Assembly (NCBI GenBank): GCA_913057905.1
Contig: CAJXPB010000005.1
Coordinates: forward strand, 266,557 to 330,556
DNA length: 64,000 nucleotides
Origin: an uncultured Pseudomonadota bacterium
Lineage (GTDB): Bacteria > Myxococcota_A > Bradymonadia > Bradymonadales > Bradymonadaceae
Direction of reading: 5' to 3'
This document shows positions 54,908-63,703 of this stretch, piece after piece. The notes under the pieces are model-generated. The model was not told the DNA's origin. It ran no database searches and worked only from the letters and a program-made list of their open reading frames with translations. Numbering within the stretch: the stretch's first letter is position 1; each line of letters opens with the position of its first letter. The position numbers and the translations under genes were made by a program.

Positions 54908-54953
54908 GTCACTATCTAGTCACTGTTTAGCGAAAGTGACAAGAGAAAGTGAC
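54908..54953. repeat. GTCACT/AGTGAC repeats upstream of integrase
   Basis: Two direct copies of GTCACT (54908-54913, 54919-54924) are followed by two inverted copies AGTGAC (54935-54940, 54948-54953), the latter two within GAAAGTGAC. They lie between the attachment site and the integrase start, the usual place for integrase arm-type or excisionase sites. Their role is inferred from position. Confidence 0.45.
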
Positions 54954-54975
54954 CCAATCCACGGCGGAGCAGACA

Positions 54976-56139
54976 ATGCGATTGACGAAACGGCGTATAG
55001 ACAAACTGGAGTACGACTCGGACGGGCCGAACCAGCAGATCATCTGGGACGAGAAGCTCTCAAATTTCGGGGTGCGGCTGTACGAGTCGGGCACCAAGTC
55101 GTTCGTCATTCGCTACCGCAACAAGCAGAATCGGCGCCGGTACATCACTCTGGGGAAATTTGGAGTGCTGACACTGCAGCAGGCGCGGAACATGGCACGC
55201 GAAAAATTTGTCGAGATCCACCAAGGCGAAGACCCTGCAGCGAAGAAGAAGAGGGCTCAGGCGACCAGCGTAGAGGAATTGGTTGAGGCTTACATCGATA
55301 AATATGCCAAGAGTCACCGAAAGACCTGGGAGCAGGACGAACGTAGACTCAAAAAGCACATCGTACCCCGGTGGGGGAGCCGGCAGCCGGAAAGTCTGAC
55401 CCGGTCAGATGTCTCGGATCTACACCGGGACATCGGCGAGAATGCCAGGGTCGAGGCCAATCGGGTGGTTGCTGTCATCCAGACAATGTACAATTTCGCG
55501 GCCGACGAAGGTATCGTCGAAGATGGGTTGAACCCCGCCTCAAAAGTAAAAAAATTCTCGGAGGGCAGCCGGGAGCGCTGGCTCCGTGAAGACGAAATAC
55601 CTAGGCTGGCCGCCTCCCTTGACGAAGTCGACAATCCCCACATGCGGACGGTCTTCTGGATGCTCCTGCTTACTGGAGGCCGTCGGAACGAGATGCTCGA
55701 GGCCCGTTGGGAGCACGTGGACCTTGACCGCCGTGAGCTTTTCTTTCCGGATACCAAGAATGGGACCGATCACACTGTCCCGTTGTCCGACCCTGCAGTG
55801 GAATTGTTGGAGGAACTTCCCCGGGAAAATGGTAACCCGTATATTTTTCCAAGCCCGCGGGTCGATGGGCAGCACATTGTCAACATAAATGACGCTTGGC
55901 ATCGAATACGGAAGCGAGCTGACCTGGATGACGTGTGGATCCACGACTTCAGGCGTACGGTAGCCAGTTGGCTCGCCCAAGCTGGCTATTCGATGCTAGT
56001 CATCAAGAAATTGTTGAATCACGCAGTGCGAGGTCCCACCGGTATCTACGCCAGGATGGACCCGGAGGCCGTCCGAAAGGCGGTGGACGAATACGGCGGG
56101 AGGTTGATGGCTGCGGCCGAGAGCGAAGATAGGAGGTGA
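54976..56139 (+). CDS. int: Tyrosine recombinase / integrase
   Basis: The 387-residue protein has the N-terminal DUF4102-like arm-binding domain (MRLTKRRIDKLEYD ... FGVRLYESGTKSFVIRYR ... RYITLGKFGVLTLQQAR), a core-binding domain, and the catalytic domain with LTGGRRNEML (Arg), HDFRRTVASWLA (His-x-x-Arg), LLNHAV and GIYARM (nucleophilic Tyr). This matches P4-type integrases that use tRNA genes, consistent with the adjacent tRNA-Ala fragment. ATG 54976 has GGAGC at good spacing; GTG 54949 is a weaker alternative. Confidence 0.92.
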   Translation: MRLTKRRIDKLEYDSDGPNQQIIWDEKLSNFGVRLYESGTKSFVIRYRNKQNRRRYITLGKFGVLTLQQARNMAREKFVEIHQGEDPAAKKKRAQATSVEELVEAYIDKYAKSHRKTWEQDERRLKKHIVPRWGSRQPESLTRSDVSDLHRDIGENARVEANRVVAVIQTMYNFAADEGIVEDGLNPASKVKKFSEGSRERWLREDEIPRLAASLDEVDNPHMRTVFWMLLLTGGRRNEMLEARWEHVDLDRRELFFPDTKNGTDHTVPLSDPAVELLEELPRENGNPYIFPSPRVDGQHIVNINDAWHRIRKRADLDDVWIHDFRRTVASWLAQAGYSMLVIKKLLNHAVRGPTGIYARMDPEAVRKAVDEYGGRLMAAAESEDRR

Positions 56140-56231
56140 TAAATCCCCGCGGCGTCTGTACCATTCCATGGTTCGTTCAGCACTCTTCTTTGCCGATCGC
56201 GAATCCGATAGCCGGGAGGCTCGAGAGGTCC

Positions 56232-57452
56232 ATGAGTAAGAAATTAGGAAAAATCAGGGGTGGGACTTTCGGGAGTAGAAATCCATTCGTTGAGGAAGGC
56301 GAAGCTGGCCGTCAGAACCTCGAGCGCTTGGCGGATTTCCTGGAGATCTATCCGGAGACTGGAGACCTTCCGGAGCTTTTCAGGCCCGAAGAGAATGCGC
56401 TCATGGAGGCGACCGCTCGGCGATTGACGGAAGCAGTAGACGAGACAATCAAGGCGCGTGATGAGCGGCTTCTCGCCGACCCCCGCTACGACTCCCGCGA
56501 GGCGTTCGAGAAACTCGTGACGCATGGGGTGAAGTTCGCTGAGGCAGTTGATGATCTCCCGCCAGGGGGCATCAATCGTATGGCGAAGACCATGGAAAAA
56601 TCTGAAGACGAGTGGGACGAGTACCGTTTTACTTGGTTCCTAGAATTCGTGGAGCAGCATGGGCTCCAGAGCAAGCAGGTACGTCTCCGGTCTATTCTCT
56701 CTAGTATTCTCGAGGAAGGAACCGAGGGTAGTGGGGTAGTCGAGACGCTCAGAGAACAGTTTTTGGAATTGGCGCCTGAGTTCTTGTCGGATCTAGTTTT
56801 GAAGGTGGTGGCGCTGGCCGCTATGACGCTCGATGAACTCGAGAGGCCGAATGCTCGATTGCCGAAGAAGGATCTGGACGAGAAGTTCGTACAAGATATT
56901 GCCTCCGTCCTTGAAAAGGCCTTCCTTCTGCGGTTTACGCGATGGCCCTGGATTTTCATTGACGACGAAAATCTGGATTTTGCGGTACCGGTGAGTTTCT
57001 CGTGGTGCCATTTTAAATCGGAGGTGCCAGACGAGTGGAACGCACTCAGCGAACAAAAGGTCGAGGAATACCGGAACGAGTGTTATGCGGTGTTCGAAGG
57101 TCGGTGGAGAGAGATGGCCCAAAACGATTTCAAAGACGCGGTTCGCTTCGCGTACCAGTGTATCAATGACTTCTTGCCTGCGGTCGAATCTACAGGCTCC
57201 CTTTTTCCGGACCCCTTGGTGGGGCGCTCGAGTTTCGACCGATACCTCGCTTCCTACGACGTGTGCGATCCCCCAAGGCCCGGAGAGTTTGACGCAGATG
57301 CTACCTGGGAGGCGTTTGTGGAGCCCAACAAGTGCCACGAATGGCAGTTCCGCGAGGCGGATGAAGACGAGACGATTGCGTGGCTTCGCGAGCGGCCGCA
57401 TCTGACCCCGGTCTTTGACTTGCCAGCCTTATTTGGAAACCGGGACGACTAG
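56232..57452 (+). CDS. Hypothetical protein of the element
   Basis: A 406-residue soluble, acidic protein of no recognised family. It is rich in charged helices (RLADFLEIYPETGDLPEL, EFLSDLVLKVVALAAMTLDEL), has several Trp residues in FTRWPWIFIDDENLDF and SFSWCHFKSEVPDEW, and no signal peptide. The ATG at 56232 has GAGAGG upstream; the frame opens 32 codons earlier, at the integrase stop. Coding is supported by length and codon bias. It may be a cargo gene. Confidence 0.65.
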   Translation: MSKKLGKIRGGTFGSRNPFVEEGEAGRQNLERLADFLEIYPETGDLPELFRPEENALMEATARRLTEAVDETIKARDERLLADPRYDSREAFEKLVTHGVKFAEAVDDLPPGGINRMAKTMEKSEDEWDEYRFTWFLEFVEQHGLQSKQVRLRSILSSILEEGTEGSGVVETLREQFLELAPEFLSDLVLKVVALAAMTLDELERPNARLPKKDLDEKFVQDIASVLEKAFLLRFTRWPWIFIDDENLDFAVPVSFSWCHFKSEVPDEWNALSEQKVEEYRNECYAVFEGRWREMAQNDFKDAVRFAYQCINDFLPAVESTGSLFPDPLVGRSSFDRYLASYDVCDPPRPGEFDADATWEAFVEPNKCHEWQFREADEDETIAWLRERPHLTPVFDLPALFGNRDD

Positions 57453-58006
57453 TACTGACGAACTTTTAACTCGGCCCGGCCTTGGTCCGCATGCAAACTT
57501 CTTCGATCTGAAATCTTTTAAATGCTGGCGGTGCCCCTTATCGGGCAGCTGACCCGCCTGGGCTTTGCTTCCTCAAGAACAACCTGTCATCGATCCCTGA
57601 CTGGTTGTGCACGCAAATGCTGCCGAATCTCCTTCACCGGTCCGCCTTGTGGCCATTTCGGTTCGACCATCCCTGGAAGAACCGGTTCCTTGTGACGAAT
57701 CGACGCTGAAATTCTGGGGAGTGACGAAGAGCCTCGGGGGATTTTCGCAGATAGCCTCGTCTGGCGGTTGTCGGCCTGACCCAGAAGTGAACATCCAGTT
57801 ACTCGACTGCGTTCGCCAGTCGGACACCACATAAGTGGCGACTGAATTCTGAGATGGCGGGCTAGGAATCGACAACAGCTTCAAATTCCAACCGTGAATT
57901 TTAGCCCCTCCTCGGCTACCCCCTCTAAATCTCAAATCGGAAAAACACCCTTTGCTATGGTCGTCGCTGAACTTGGAGCCAGTACTCTCCATAGCGAGGA
58001 CTGACC
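57453..58006. other. 554-bp region without a convincing gene; possible operator
   Basis: Reading frames of up to 178 codons exist on both strands but have no ribosome sites, no recognisable motifs and poor codon bias. The only structure seen is a 7-bp inverted repeat GCTATGG (57954-57960) / CCATAGC (57989-57995) ending just before the ribosome site of the HTH gene, a plausible operator for that regulator. The region probably contains the promoter for the replication genes. Confidence 0.4.
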
Positions 58007-58231
58007 ATGGAAAACGACGACGAACTTCTGACTGAGGCCCAAGTCGCGGAAATGACTGGGCTGTCCAAGCGGACGCTGCAGTCGTGGCGGTATCGAGGCG
58101 GCGGGCCACCCTTCACAAAACTCGGGCGAGCGGTGCGATACCGAGAGTCTGAGCTCGCCAATTGGCTCGACGAGCGTACCGTCGAATCGACGGCTGAGCA
58201 CAGTACGAAAAAAGGCGATGACGATCAGTGA
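58007..58231 (+). CDS. AlpA/MerR-type helix-turn-helix protein
   Basis: A 74-residue DNA-binding protein of the HTH_17/excisionase type: ELLTEAQVAEMTGLSKRTLQSW (helix-turn-helix), then RGGGPPFTKLGRAVRYRESELANWL (wing and dimer part). Such proteins act as excisionases or activators in integrated elements. GAGGAC lies before the ATG. It is the first gene of the replication block and probably controls it or directs excision. Confidence 0.85.
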   Translation: MENDDELLTEAQVAEMTGLSKRTLQSWRYRGGGPPFTKLGRAVRYRESELANWLDERTVESTAEHSTKKGDDDQ

Positions 58232-58292
58232 AATTCACGCCTGACGACACCCAGGTAGACCACCACCCGACTGAAATCGAACGAGGTTCAAG

Positions 58293-60611
58293 ATGTCGAA
58301 TTCCAAATGGAAGAAACACCCTGAGCATGAGGGGTTCGAGGAGATTAGTCTCGATAAAGCCCCTGAGGAGCTCCGGCAGAAATTTGAGGAGCCGACGTTC
58401 TTGGAAGAAGATGGTTTCCTCGGACGTCACGAGGCGATGTCTGCGCCAATTGCGTGGGCGGTTTCGTACGCATCTGCTGAATCCGGAAGGATTCTTTGGG
58501 AGGGGGCAGCGTCTGAAACCTTGCTGCGCGATAGGGAGGATAACGATTTGATCATTATCGCGTCTGAGGACGAGGTCTTCAAAGAGGCGTACATGCGCGG
58601 GCTGAGTTGTTTGCTTGTTCGCGACAAGAAGGGCGTGCCGAACAGCTGCATCATCGGAAGAAACGTGGTGTTAGTGTCCGAGGACAAAGAACTCGAAACC
58701 TGGTCCGACGACCTATACCTCTCCGCCGGAGAGGATGTGGAAGCGATTTGGACAGCAACATCTGAAGCCCTGGAGCTCCTCGCCGACGGCGATACTGTGG
58801 ATGAGGCGTGTGGATTACCGGAAATGAAGCACGTGGATCAGGTAGCATCGATGCCGGGAATGAGTACGGCCTTCGTGGAACACGAAGGGGCTCTCTGCAG
58901 GGTGGTGCCGACCGAAGACGGGGAGCGGGAGTTCGAGCCGATTCTCAACTGCGTGCCGAGGACGGTTGACCTGATTGAGGAAGAAGGCCGGAAATCATAT
59001 TTGGTCCGTCTCGACCAGGGCGGGACAGAATCTGAGGAGTTCGAGCTCACCCCGGAGATTGCAAACAGCGGCCAGGATCTGGTTACGGCCCTGACGTCCG
59101 TGGGTTACGACCTACCACGATTGCCCGATCATATCGCCGGTTCTCAGAAACTCATGTTGAGTGCGTTCCGTCAATGGGTCCACGCCCAATGGCCGAGTGG
59201 ATATCCACCGGCGACGCGGGTGGATCATTGGGGTCGAGTGTCCCTCGAGGACTGTGACGAAGATATTTGGCTTTTCGACGACCAAGTGTACATCCCGGGT
59301 CGCGGCCTCTTGAAAGTCGATGACAATACGTTTTGCGTCGGCGAAAGACGGATCTTGATGGAGCCGTCTATAGTGGAGGATGGACAGGATGAGGAGCCAC
59401 CTCGACTCTGCAAGGCTGAGGTGGAAATCCAAGAGGTCGAAGATGTTGTTGGGCGAGCGCACGGCGAGGTGACCGGCATCTTGGTGGGCTCCTTCCTCGC
59501 GTATTGTGGGTCGAAAATCCTTCCGAGCGTCTACTCCGCAGACGCGCATTTCCTCCTATTCATGGTTGGTGTGAAGGGCAGCGGAAAGTCGACGGCGCTG
59601 AAGCTCATGCTCAGGTGTTTCGGTCAGCCCGCGGAGCTGCATGCCATACACCAGGGAACTGCTGCTGGGGTGTTGGCAGTTCTGGGCGCTTACCAAGACC
59701 TACCTGTCGGGTTCGACGGCTACAAGAACGAGGGTCGCGGGAAGACGGGAAAGGACGCGCATCTCCGGCAAGCCTACGACAAGGGAAGCGTCCCAAAGGG
59801 ACGTCCGGAACGGTACAAGACGACGGACCACAAAATCCGGGCCATCCCGATGATCGACGGTGAACACGTCCCGGACGACGACACTGGAGCGCTCCTCAGC
59901 CGGGGGCTCGTCATCGATTTCGACCGGGAATTCGAAGAGGATACGGCGGATGAGATGGCTGAGCTGAAAGAAAGGGCCCCCGCTGTCGGACTTCAACTTT
60001 ACAATCGGTTCGTCGAATTCGGAGACGCCGCCTTTCAGGAACTCCTGAACCAGAAGAAAGAACGCATCGGCGACAACTTGGAAGAGAGGGGCTTCCGAAG
60101 GTATGGGCGCCGAGTCGATCTCTACGCATATCTGCTGGCGTCTCGCGAAGTGGCCTTCGACGATTCCGAGGAGGTGGAATCTGTACTCATCGATCACCTC
60201 GTCGAGAGCCTCGGAAGATTGGAAGGGCTCTCCCTTCACAACCGATTCCTGGAGGTTCTCGTCACCGCCGCCTCCAAAAAGTTCAATGACTTCAGCGACT
60301 TCGCCAGAGTCTACAACGGCACGGAACTCCGTCTGGGAGCTACGAACGCAGTGGGTTTGTTCGAAGAGCAAGCCAAAAAACAGGGACTGAAACGGGTGGC
60401 GAATCAGCGTGACATTCTAGGTCACCTGCAGAACTACTCCTGGTTCATCAAATGGAATGAACTTACCCGCCACGGTCCGAAGCTCGAAGACAAACTCAAA
60501 TCATGGTGTATTGATCTCTCCGACTCCGACGTGCCTGAGGCTGCCTTGGAACTGGCTCAAATCGCCAAGGGCGAGTTGGCGGAGGATCTTCGGAAGGAAA
60601 GCAGCGATTAG
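58293..60611 (+). CDS. Large P-loop ATPase, putative replicative helicase (DUF927-like)
   Basis: The 772-residue protein has a Walker A motif GVKGSGKSTALKLML near residue 428 and a likely Walker B in QDLPVGFDGYKN, followed by a region KGRPERYKTTDHKIRAIPMIDGEHVPDDD that resembles sensor/target segments of DUF927 or primase-linked helicases. An N-terminal half of about 400 residues contains LWEGAASETLLRDREDNDLIIIASEDE, which may be a degenerate toprim-like fold. Position directly before a primase and a polymerase suggests a replicative helicase; the enzyme class is inferred. GAGG precedes ATG 58293. Confidence 0.65.
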   Translation: MSNSKWKKHPEHEGFEEISLDKAPEELRQKFEEPTFLEEDGFLGRHEAMSAPIAWAVSYASAESGRILWEGAASETLLRDREDNDLIIIASEDEVFKEAYMRGLSCLLVRDKKGVPNSCIIGRNVVLVSEDKELETWSDDLYLSAGEDVEAIWTATSEALELLADGDTVDEACGLPEMKHVDQVASMPGMSTAFVEHEGALCRVVPTEDGEREFEPILNCVPRTVDLIEEEGRKSYLVRLDQGGTESEEFELTPEIANSGQDLVTALTSVGYDLPRLPDHIAGSQKLMLSAFRQWVHAQWPSGYPPATRVDHWGRVSLEDCDEDIWLFDDQVYIPGRGLLKVDDNTFCVGERRILMEPSIVEDGQDEEPPRLCKAEVEIQEVEDVVGRAHGEVTGILVGSFLAYCGSKILPSVYSADAHFLLFMVGVKGSGKSTALKLMLRCFGQPAELHAIHQGTAAGVLAVLGAYQDLPVGFDGYKNEGRGKTGKDAHLRQAYDKGSVPKGRPERYKTTDHKIRAIPMIDGEHVPDDDTGALLSRGLVIDFDREFEEDTADEMAELKERAPAVGLQLYNRFVEFGDAAFQELLNQKKERIGDNLEERGFRRYGRRVDLYAYLLASREVAFDDSEEVESVLIDHLVESLGRLEGLSLHNRFLEVLVTAASKKFNDFSDFARVYNGTELRLGATNAVGLFEEQAKKQGLKRVANQRDILGHLQNYSWFIKWNELTRHGPKLEDKLKSWCIDLSDSDVPEAALELAQIAKGELAEDLRKESSD

Positions 60612-60644
60612 AGCCGAGCGGAAGACATGCAGTGAGGCGTGGTC

Positions 60645-61706
60645 ATGAAGCTCGTGAAATTTCTGAAGAGCCAAAGCCTCCGGACTTTTCGGCACAGCGA
60701 TCGATTCGGAAGGGGATGGCGCGCCCGCGTTAAGCCGCGATTGAAGTCCTCTGAGGTTGATATCGGGATCGCCGTCGACGCGCTGGCTGAGCTCGTGAGG
60801 AGTTGGCCGGAGCCAAAAAGTGTCGGACCGTCGGTAGGGGAGCTGTCCCCGCTGGATATCTGTGTCGGGCCATTCTGGCGGGCCCGTCAGGAGGAGTGGT
60901 ACGTCCAAGTCGCCATCGATTTCGACGCTCCGTGCCGGGACTGCCTCCGAGAAGCGTGTATCAGTGAGTGTCGCCATAAGGTGCCGGAGACAGCGGCCAT
61001 CGAGGCTGCGTTCGAGGACCTAAGTAAGGTCATCGGTGTGTTGTCCCGGTTCGGTCTCGAGGTCAGTGGTTTTCAAGATGGCCAGTTCGTCCAACGAGAC
61101 ATGACCGTTGTGGTTACCGGTCGACGCGGGTTAGAGCTTCGGTTCGAGCGGTTGATGGAGCCGCCGGCGGCGAAAGGCGTCAGCGATTTGCTTGCCGGTA
61201 TGAAGGACGAATTTCCGACACTCGATATCGGTGCTACAAGAGACGTACGCCGACCCCGGCGCGCCGTTCTCAGCCAACATCCTGGTGACGGGGCGGAGCG
61301 ACACGGGCTGCGCATGCCCCTAGATCCGGAATTGGCCCCTGAGTCTCCGTCGGACTGGAAGGCAATGCAACTCCAGCTTGTCGACTGGGCCCACCAACTT
61401 CGCAGCGGCGACGCCCCAAGCGAGAGTCTGCCGCTCAATTTGAACCGAATTTTCGGGGTCGCCTGTTTGCCGGAACTCGAGGTTCCACAAAAAGCTCCAG
61501 AGACCTGGAGTGATTTCAACGACAGGCTCGCTCGGAGATCAGAAGGGGTTCAAGATTCCGCACGCGTACCGGCGTCTGGCAGCATGGACTTGGCCGAGCG
61601 CCTAGAGGGGCGTGCCGGGACGTTGATCTGGAGCCGGCCAAACCGAAGGATTACGGGATTGTCCCTGTCACTTGTCCACGGTGCGGTGAACGTACTGGGT
61701 ATCTGA
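60645..61706 (+). CDS. Archaeo-eukaryotic (PriS-like) primase domain; frame-disrupted from the polymerase
   Basis: The 353-residue frame contains the hallmarks of the AEP/PriS primase catalytic core: VAIDFDAPCRDCLREACISEC (metal-binding Asp-x-Asp plus a CxxC/CxxxC zinc cluster directly after it, as in PriS), VTGRRGLEL (a variant of the S-G-R-R-G-x-H loop) and ERHGLRMPLDPEL (third metal site region). It should synthesise primers, possibly extend them. The ATG at 60645 has GAGG upstream. Coding quality drops after about 61615, where the polymerase frame (-1) takes over; restoring one G would fuse the two. Class assignment is mine from motifs. Confidence 0.65.
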   Translation: MKLVKFLKSQSLRTFRHSDRFGRGWRARVKPRLKSSEVDIGIAVDALAELVRSWPEPKSVGPSVGELSPLDICVGPFWRARQEEWYVQVAIDFDAPCRDCLREACISECRHKVPETAAIEAAFEDLSKVIGVLSRFGLEVSGFQDGQFVQRDMTVVVTGRRGLELRFERLMEPPAAKGVSDLLAGMKDEFPTLDIGATRDVRRPRRAVLSQHPGDGAERHGLRMPLDPELAPESPSDWKAMQLQLVDWAHQLRSGDAPSESLPLNLNRIFGVACLPELEVPQKAPETWSDFNDRLARRSEGVQDSARVPASGSMDLAERLEGRAGTLIWSRPNRRITGLSLSLVHGAVNVLGI

Positions 61707-63703
61707 ATCTCGACCTTCTCTTACGCTGCCACCGACCGAAGTGCGACGCGGCGAAGGTCGAAGGTGGAATCCCGTTCCCCGAATGGACAGAAGGTGCTCA
61801 GGCGCTTGCTGATGAGGCTGGCGTCCGGACTCGCTTGCTCCGCGCCACGGATGGCCACGGAGGCTGGGAACAGATTGAGAAATTGGTCGCTGAGATGCGG
61901 CCTCGTCACGGCTTGACTGATTTTACGGTCGCACAGCCACTGGACGCCTGGTGGCCGTTGCGGGTCCTCCACGATAACCCAAATCTTCCTCCAGAAGCCT
62001 TTCGAGAGGTACAGGCAGTAATTGAAAATCTGCCGGATATCGTCGAACTGGAGGCGGCCTGTGACAACGACACGGACCCGGTGCATGTCGCACGAGACGA
62101 TTGGCGGGATTTTGTCTCCCAACTGAAGGTTAACTCACGGGCCCACTTGGAAATGTTCAGGGGGTACGTCTGGTGTACCTTCGTCGACGGCCTTCGTTTT
62201 GTATTGGACCCGGCAATTCTTGCAGATCTTAAGACGGTCCAGAAGGAATTCCTGGCGCTTGATCGGTTAGTCTTCAGTACCGTGGATGATGTCCGATGGA
62301 CGCTCGATCGTGGGTGGTGCCCGCGGAAAGTTTTCAATTCGAATATCTGGACGCTCGAGCTTCCGGTTCGGTTGCTTAACAAGAGGCAGTCTTCCGCAGG
62401 AACGAAGGGCGACAGGATCAATCGTTGGCGGCTCGCGTATCACTTCGCCTCCTCCGCGAGGACTCCTCTGGATGTGGCAGCGCAATTGGATGCGAAGCTG
62501 GAGGCGACGGGCCTGATGGATACTGCCGTCGGGGAACATCGTGCCCTGGTTCCGATTCTCACCACCGAGTCGCCCAAATTCGATGTTGAGGAGAAGGAGG
62601 TCCGTGCAGACGTTAGGGCGTGGGATAAGGATGCAAGCGACGCCAACAGACGGCTCCGAGATTTCATCGGACCGTTCGCCAACCTCGACAGTGACGCAGA
62701 CATACATGCGCGGTTCGCCCAGGAGGGCTGCCATCTCGCTGATCTCAAGGTGGAGACGGTCGAGAAGGCCATGGAGGGGGATGTCTCCCGCCGGACGTAC
62801 TTGCGTCTGGATGCTCTTCGAGACCGGCTTCAACTGCTGCCGAAATTACGGGCGCTCAGGGAGGTGCTTGGGGGACTGAATGATGAGGGGGAATTAGAAG
62901 CGGAGGTCGACCCTCTCGGGACTTGTACCGGCAGGTTGGACGGACAATCACCTCGACTGATCGGGCTCAACCGCAGTTTGCGTCACTACTTCCGGGCGGA
63001 GCCAGGACGGGTTTTGGTCGGACGAGATTACTCACAAATCCAGGTCCGTATCCTGGCTGACTACAGCCGGGACGAGAATTTATTGGAGGCCTTCAAACGG
63101 GAAGAGGATATCCATCAGGTGGTGGCCGCCACGATTTTCGGTGGTCGGCCGTCCAACATCAGTCCCGCCGAGCGGAAAAAGGCAAAGGCAGTGTCCCACG
63201 GGGTGAATATGGGCATGGGCGCCGAGACATTGGCCGACTACGCCACGAAGGCCTGCAATGTTGCGACCACGGTGGATGAAGCCAGAGGGATTCTCGACGA
63301 CTATTTCGAGATTTTTCCCCAGGTTCAAAGGTTTCGACGTCGACTTTTCGAGCGGGCCCGTGACGAAGGGCTAGTGCGCACCCGTGCCGGCCGTCGCTGT
63401 CAACTCGCCGATTTCGAGGAATTGCATCCCGGTCAAGTCCTCGCCTATTTGCTTCAGATGGCCGAGGCGGACATCCTCAAAACCAGCATCAACCTGTTAT
63501 ATGAACGGTTGCTGCCACAGGCCGGAAACATCGTCTGCATCCTCCACGACGAAATCATCGTTGAAGCCGACCAAGGGCGGGTTGAAAAAGTCTCCGGTCT
63601 CCTGAAGGAGACTATGACCGATGCCGCGAATCAACATCTTGAGCATTGTCCCGCCGGCGAGAGCGAAGTGGTCATTGGTCAATCATGGTCGGAGCTGGCC
63701 TGA
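61622..63703 (+). CDS. Zinc finger plus family A DNA polymerase, probably fused to the primase
   Basis: In the -1 frame relative to the primase there is continuous coding sequence from about 61622, with a zinc finger CPRC-x15-CHRPKC (61673-61744), but no ATG, GTG or TTG until TTG 61835. The 622-residue part from 61835 has family A motif A (VGRDYSQIQVRILAD, Asp at 63026), motif B (KAKAVSHGVNMGMGAETLA), motif C (CILHDEIIVEAD) and TGRLDGQSPRLIGLN before motif A. Motif B lacks the usual aromatic residues (FG, YG become HG, MG). No proofreading exonuclease motifs are evident. It should be a template-dependent polymerase for element replication. Confidence 0.75.
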   Translation, partial: VDLEPAKPKDYGIVPVTCPRCGERTGYLNLDLLLRCHRPKCDAAKVEGGIPFPEWTEGAQALADEAGVRTRLLRATDGHGGWEQIEKLVAEMRPRHGLTDFTVAQPLDAWWPLRVLHDNPNLPPEAFREVQAVIENLPDIVELEAACDNDTDPVHVARDDWRDFVSQLKVNSRAHLEMFRGYVWCTFVDGLRFVLDPAILADLKTVQKEFLALDRLVFSTVDDVRWTLDRGWCPRKVFNSNIWTLELPVRLLNKRQSSAGTKGDRINRWRLAYHFASSARTPLDVAAQLDAKLEATGLMDTAVGEHRALVPILTTESPKFDVEEKEVRADVRAWDKDASDANRRLRDFIGPFANLDSDADIHARFAQEGCHLADLKVETVEKAMEGDVSRRTYLRLDALRDRLQLLPKLRALREVLGGLNDEGELEAEVDPLGTCTGRLDGQSPRLIGLNRSLRHYFRAEPGRVLVGRDYSQIQVRILADYSRDENLLEAFKREEDIHQVVAATIFGGRPSNISPAERKKAKAVSHGVNMGMGAETLADYATKACNVATTVDEARGILDDYFEIFPQVQRFRRRLFERARDEGLVRTRAGRRCQLADFEELHPGQVLAYLLQMAEADILKTSINLLYERLLPQAGNIVCILHDEIIVEADQGRVEKVSGLLKETMTDAANQHLEHCPAGESEVVIGQSWSELA

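Noticed and set aside
57573..58109. Minus-strand open frame of 178 codons in the element
   Set aside because: No ribosome site, overlaps the HTH gene start and has Ser/Arg/Pro-rich non-protein-like composition.
61835..63703. Treating the polymerase as an independent gene from TTG 61,835
   Set aside because: Coding features, including a zinc finger, extend 200 bases upstream in the same frame with no start codon, so the true product starts earlier.
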